Part shown: one piece after another, positions 33,683-35,381 of the stretch
Position numbering within the stretch: position 1 is the first letter of the stretch
Layout: the number at the start of each line of letters is the position of its first letter
Assembly (NCBI GenBank): GCA_025453655.1
Contig: JALOPX010000009.1
Coordinates: forward strand, 1 to 35,381
Direction of reading: 5' to 3'
Source of the DNA: Candidatus Krumholzibacteriia bacterium
Lineage (GTDB): Bacteria > Krumholzibacteriota > Krumholzibacteriia > Krumholzibacteriales > Krumholzibacteriaceae
DNA length: 35,381 nt
Translations under genes and position numbers: made by a program
Notes under the pieces: generated by a model
The model's input: the letters and a program-made list of their open reading frames with translations, nothing else
What the model was told of the DNA's origin: nothing
Database searches by the model: none

Positions 33683-34617
33683 CGATATTCAAGGCAAAGA
33701 ATGCGATAAAGACGATCCTGCTCGCGACTGAAACGGGGAGCCGCCCGCTCGTTGCGATGTCACAGAGAACCGTTGCCGCGGCCGCCGCCGCAATCGCCGC
33801 GATTTTCCTGATTGCGGGCCCGGCGCAGGAATTGACGGCGGGCGAGGCCGTAAGGGGATCGGGCGCCGCGAGCGCCGGGTTGAGCGAATACCTCAACCGG
33901 GGCGAGAGCGCGTTTCGCGCCGCCATGGAGCTCGACAACTCCGATCCCGAAGCCGCCCGGGATCATTACCGGAAGGCCATCATGAATTTCGAGCTGATAA
34001 CGCGCGAAGGGGGGATCCGAAACGGCGAGCTTTATTACAACATCGGGAACGCGTGGTTCAGGCTCGGGGACACGGGCCGGGCGATCCTGAACTACAGGCG
34101 GGCCGCTCTCTATCGCCCCGGCGACCGGAATCTCGCGCAGAACCTCGAATTCGCGAGAAGCAGGCGGTCGAGCAGCATCGAGGCGGCCGAGAGGGACAGA
34201 GTCTTCAAGACGCTGTTTTTCCTTCACTACGACATACCTTCGAGGATAAGGCTGGCGATTTTTATAGTCTCGTTCGCCCTTGCGTGGGCGGCGGCGACGG
34301 CATATCTATTCTTCAGGAAAAGCTGGGTGAGGTCGCTCATCATCGTATCCGCGATTTCGTGCGCGGTTTTCTTCGCCTCGCTGGCCGTCGAAAGATCGGG
34401 GTGGACGAGAAAGCCCCCGGGCGTGATGATCGCCGACGGCGCGATCGCCCGAAAGGGGGACGCCGAAACCTACCAGCCGACCTTCACCGAGCCTCTTTCC
34501 CCGGGAACGGAGTTCAGGCTCGTCGAAAGAAGAGCCGACTGGTGGCAGATAGAGCTCGAAGATGGAACAAGGTGCTGGGTGCCGTCGAACGCCGGCGAAC
34601 TCGTAGTCAACTGGTGA
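33679..34617 (+). CDS. batE: BatE-like TPR/SH3 membrane protein
   Basis: 312 residues. A hydrophobic N-terminal segment (about 31-52) may be a signal or anchor. TPR-like helices follow (about 70-155, ELYYNIGNAWFRLGDTGRAILNY). Two transmembrane helices lie at about 190-212 and 214-236, and a C-terminal bacterial SH3-like domain ends the protein (GTEFRLVERRADWWQIELED, about 275-305). This TPR-TM-SH3 order is the BatE plan. The start overlaps batD by four bases. It closes the moxR-bat operon; no terminator is obvious in the 98-nt gap that follows. Confidence 0.88.
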   Translation: MTIFKAKNAIKTILLATETGSRPLVAMSQRTVAAAAAAIAAIFLIAGPAQELTAGEAVRGSGAASAGLSEYLNRGESAFRAAMELDNSDPEAARDHYRKAIMNFELITREGGIRNGELYYNIGNAWFRLGDTGRAILNYRRAALYRPGDRNLAQNLEFARSRRSSSIEAAERDRVFKTLFFLHYDIPSRIRLAIFIVSFALAWAAATAYLFFRKSWVRSLIIVSAISCAVFFASLAVERSGWTRKPPGVMIADGAIARKGDAETYQPTFTEPLSPGTEFRLVERRADWWQIELEDGTRCWVPSNAGELVVNW

Positions 34618-34715
34618 GGTGCGGGGGGACAGCCGGGAGATGTGCTGAAAAACGGCCCGGGAAAAATCGACCCGGATAATCCGGATCCGATGAAATCAGA
34701 AAGGGATGGTGACTC

Positions 34716-35381
34716 ATGAAAACCTGCCGCATCGCGATTGTCGTCGCCTGTATCGCCGCTATTTCCGCCCTGTCCCCCGCGAAGGCGCCGGCGGGTGACC
34801 GGCAGGGGCTTGGCAAGACGGCGCTCGGAGAGATAAAAGGCTCCTTCCCCGCCGACCCGGCGAACAGGGCCCTGATGAACGCCGTATCGAACAACGATCT
34901 CAAGGATCTCTCCTACAACAGGGAGATTTACAACAGGTACAACGACATCTTCAGCGACAACGTGACGGCGAAGGGAATCACCAACCAGAAGAGCAGCGGA
35001 AGATGCTGGATGTTCGCGGCTTTTAACATGATGAGGCCCGTCGTTATCGAAAAGTTCAAGCTCGAAAGCTTCGAGTTCTCGGAGAATTACCTCTTCTTCT
35101 GGGACAAGCTCGAGAAGGCGAACACATTCCTCGGCGCCGTCATAGAGACCGCCGGGAGGGACATAGACGACAGGGAGCTGCAGGCGCTTCTCGTCTCGCC
35201 GGTCCCGGACGGAGGATGGTGGAACTACGCCGTCGATCTCATAGACAAGTACGGAGTGGTCCCGAAGGAATTCAGCCAGGAGACGAAGCACACAAGCTCG
35301 ACGGGAAGGATGAACGCGGTTCTGGATCGGATGGCGAGGGCCGACGCGGCGGAGCTGAGGAAAATGGCCGCCGGCGGCGCG
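34716..35381 (+). CDS. Exported bleomycin-hydrolase/PepC-type (C1B) aminopeptidase, 3' truncated by window
   Basis: 222 codons are visible from the ATG at 34716 and no stop is reached before the window ends. That is why the ORF track misses it. A signal peptide is clear (MKTCRIAIVVACIAAISALS, then PAKAPAGD). The mature part follows the C1B plan: DLSYNREIYNRYNDIFSDNV, the catalytic-Cys block ITNQKSSGRCWMFAAFN (C97) and FEFSENYLFFWDKLEKAN. PDGGWWNYAVDLIDKYGVVPK is also typical. The usual total length is about 440-460 residues, so about half lies outside. Most PepC proteins are cytosolic; the signal peptide makes this an exported variant. A weak GGGATGG site precedes the ATG. Confidence 0.93.
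   Translation, partial: MKTCRIAIVVACIAAISALSPAKAPAGDRQGLGKTALGEIKGSFPADPANRALMNAVSNNDLKDLSYNREIYNRYNDIFSDNVTAKGITNQKSSGRCWMFAAFNMMRPVVIEKFKLESFEFSENYLFFWDKLEKANTFLGAVIETAGRDIDDRELQALLVSPVPDGGWWNYAVDLIDKYGVVPKEFSQETKHTSSTGRMNAVLDRMARADAAELRKMAAGGA

Noticed and set aside
1-35381. Mobile elements, prophage or integration sites
   Set aside because: No transposase, integrase, terminal inverted repeats or direct repeats flanking the tRNA were seen; base and codon use look uniform.

Overview
The window reads as high-GC bacterial chromosome (very roughly 60% G+C by eye) with dense, mostly plus-strand operons. Several traits suggest a Gram-negative lineage in or near the FCB superphylum, for example one of the uncultured Eisenbacteria, Krumholzibacteriota, Zixibacteria or Latescibacterota-like groups. 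These are a complete Bacteroides-aerotolerance (Bat) operon, a large secreted protease ending in a FlgD/Por-type C-terminal sorting domain, an outer-membrane barrel-like protein beside a lipoprotein, and heavy use of AGG (Arg) and ATA (Ile) codons despite the high GC. The taxonomy is inference; no rRNA or other definitive marker is present.

Layout, left to right. (1) Positions 1-205 hold no gene but can fold into an elaborate closed structure ending in a U-rich tail, a candidate structured RNA that I do not recognise. (2) 284-1684: an exported barrel-like protein and a lipoprotein, closed by a terminator. (3) 1916-3367: a PepD-type dipeptidase with its own promoter. (4) 3397-6263: a tryptophan cluster made of a promoter, tRNA-Trp(CCA), trpS with a four-cysteine motif, and a translationally coupled tryptophanase/tyrosine phenol-lyase-like enzyme. 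(5) 6359-8113: a soluble GAF-PAS histidine kinase without a partner regulator, convergent with a PhzF-family protein (8172-9155, minus strand). (6) 9483-19882: a compact chemotaxis operon, cheR-mcp-cheW-cheD-cheB-cheA-cheC-cheY, followed by two TPR proteins, the second with an N-terminal DUF4388/PATAN-like domain. No flagellar gene is present. (7) 20046-20924: an EamA-type transporter, sharing a bidirectional terminator with (8) 20981-24142 (minus), a 1053-residue secreted papain-type protease with a beta-helix and sorting domain. (9) 24468-34617: moxR, DUF58, a SurA-like protein lacking its PPIase domain, a short BatD-like lipoprotein, then batA, batB, batC, batD and batE. (10) 34716 to the window end: the 5' part of an exported bleomycin-hydrolase/PepC-type aminopeptidase.

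How the parts work together. The che genes encode a full excitation and adaptation circuit: a membrane receptor, CheW/CheA kinase, CheY output, CheR/CheB methylation, CheD deamidase and CheC phosphatase. The two TPR proteins at the end may connect this circuit to a non-flagellar output. The moxR-bat operon encodes a AAA+ ATPase plus membrane-anchored von Willebrand factor A proteins, with periplasmic TPR and BatD partners, and is probably an envelope chaperone or stress complex. The tRNA-Trp/trpS/lyase group places tryptophan charging next to probable tryptophan (or tyrosine) breakdown. Five sigma70-like promoters can be placed, four of them with 17-bp spacers.

The observations most worth follow-up are the structured RNA at the left edge, the tRNA-Trp with discriminator A next to a probable Fe-S TrpRS, the PPIase-deleted SurA-like gene inside the bat operon, the chemotaxis operon with TPR/DUF4388 add-ons and a possible attenuator, and the helically phased 10-bp repeats upstream of the protease.
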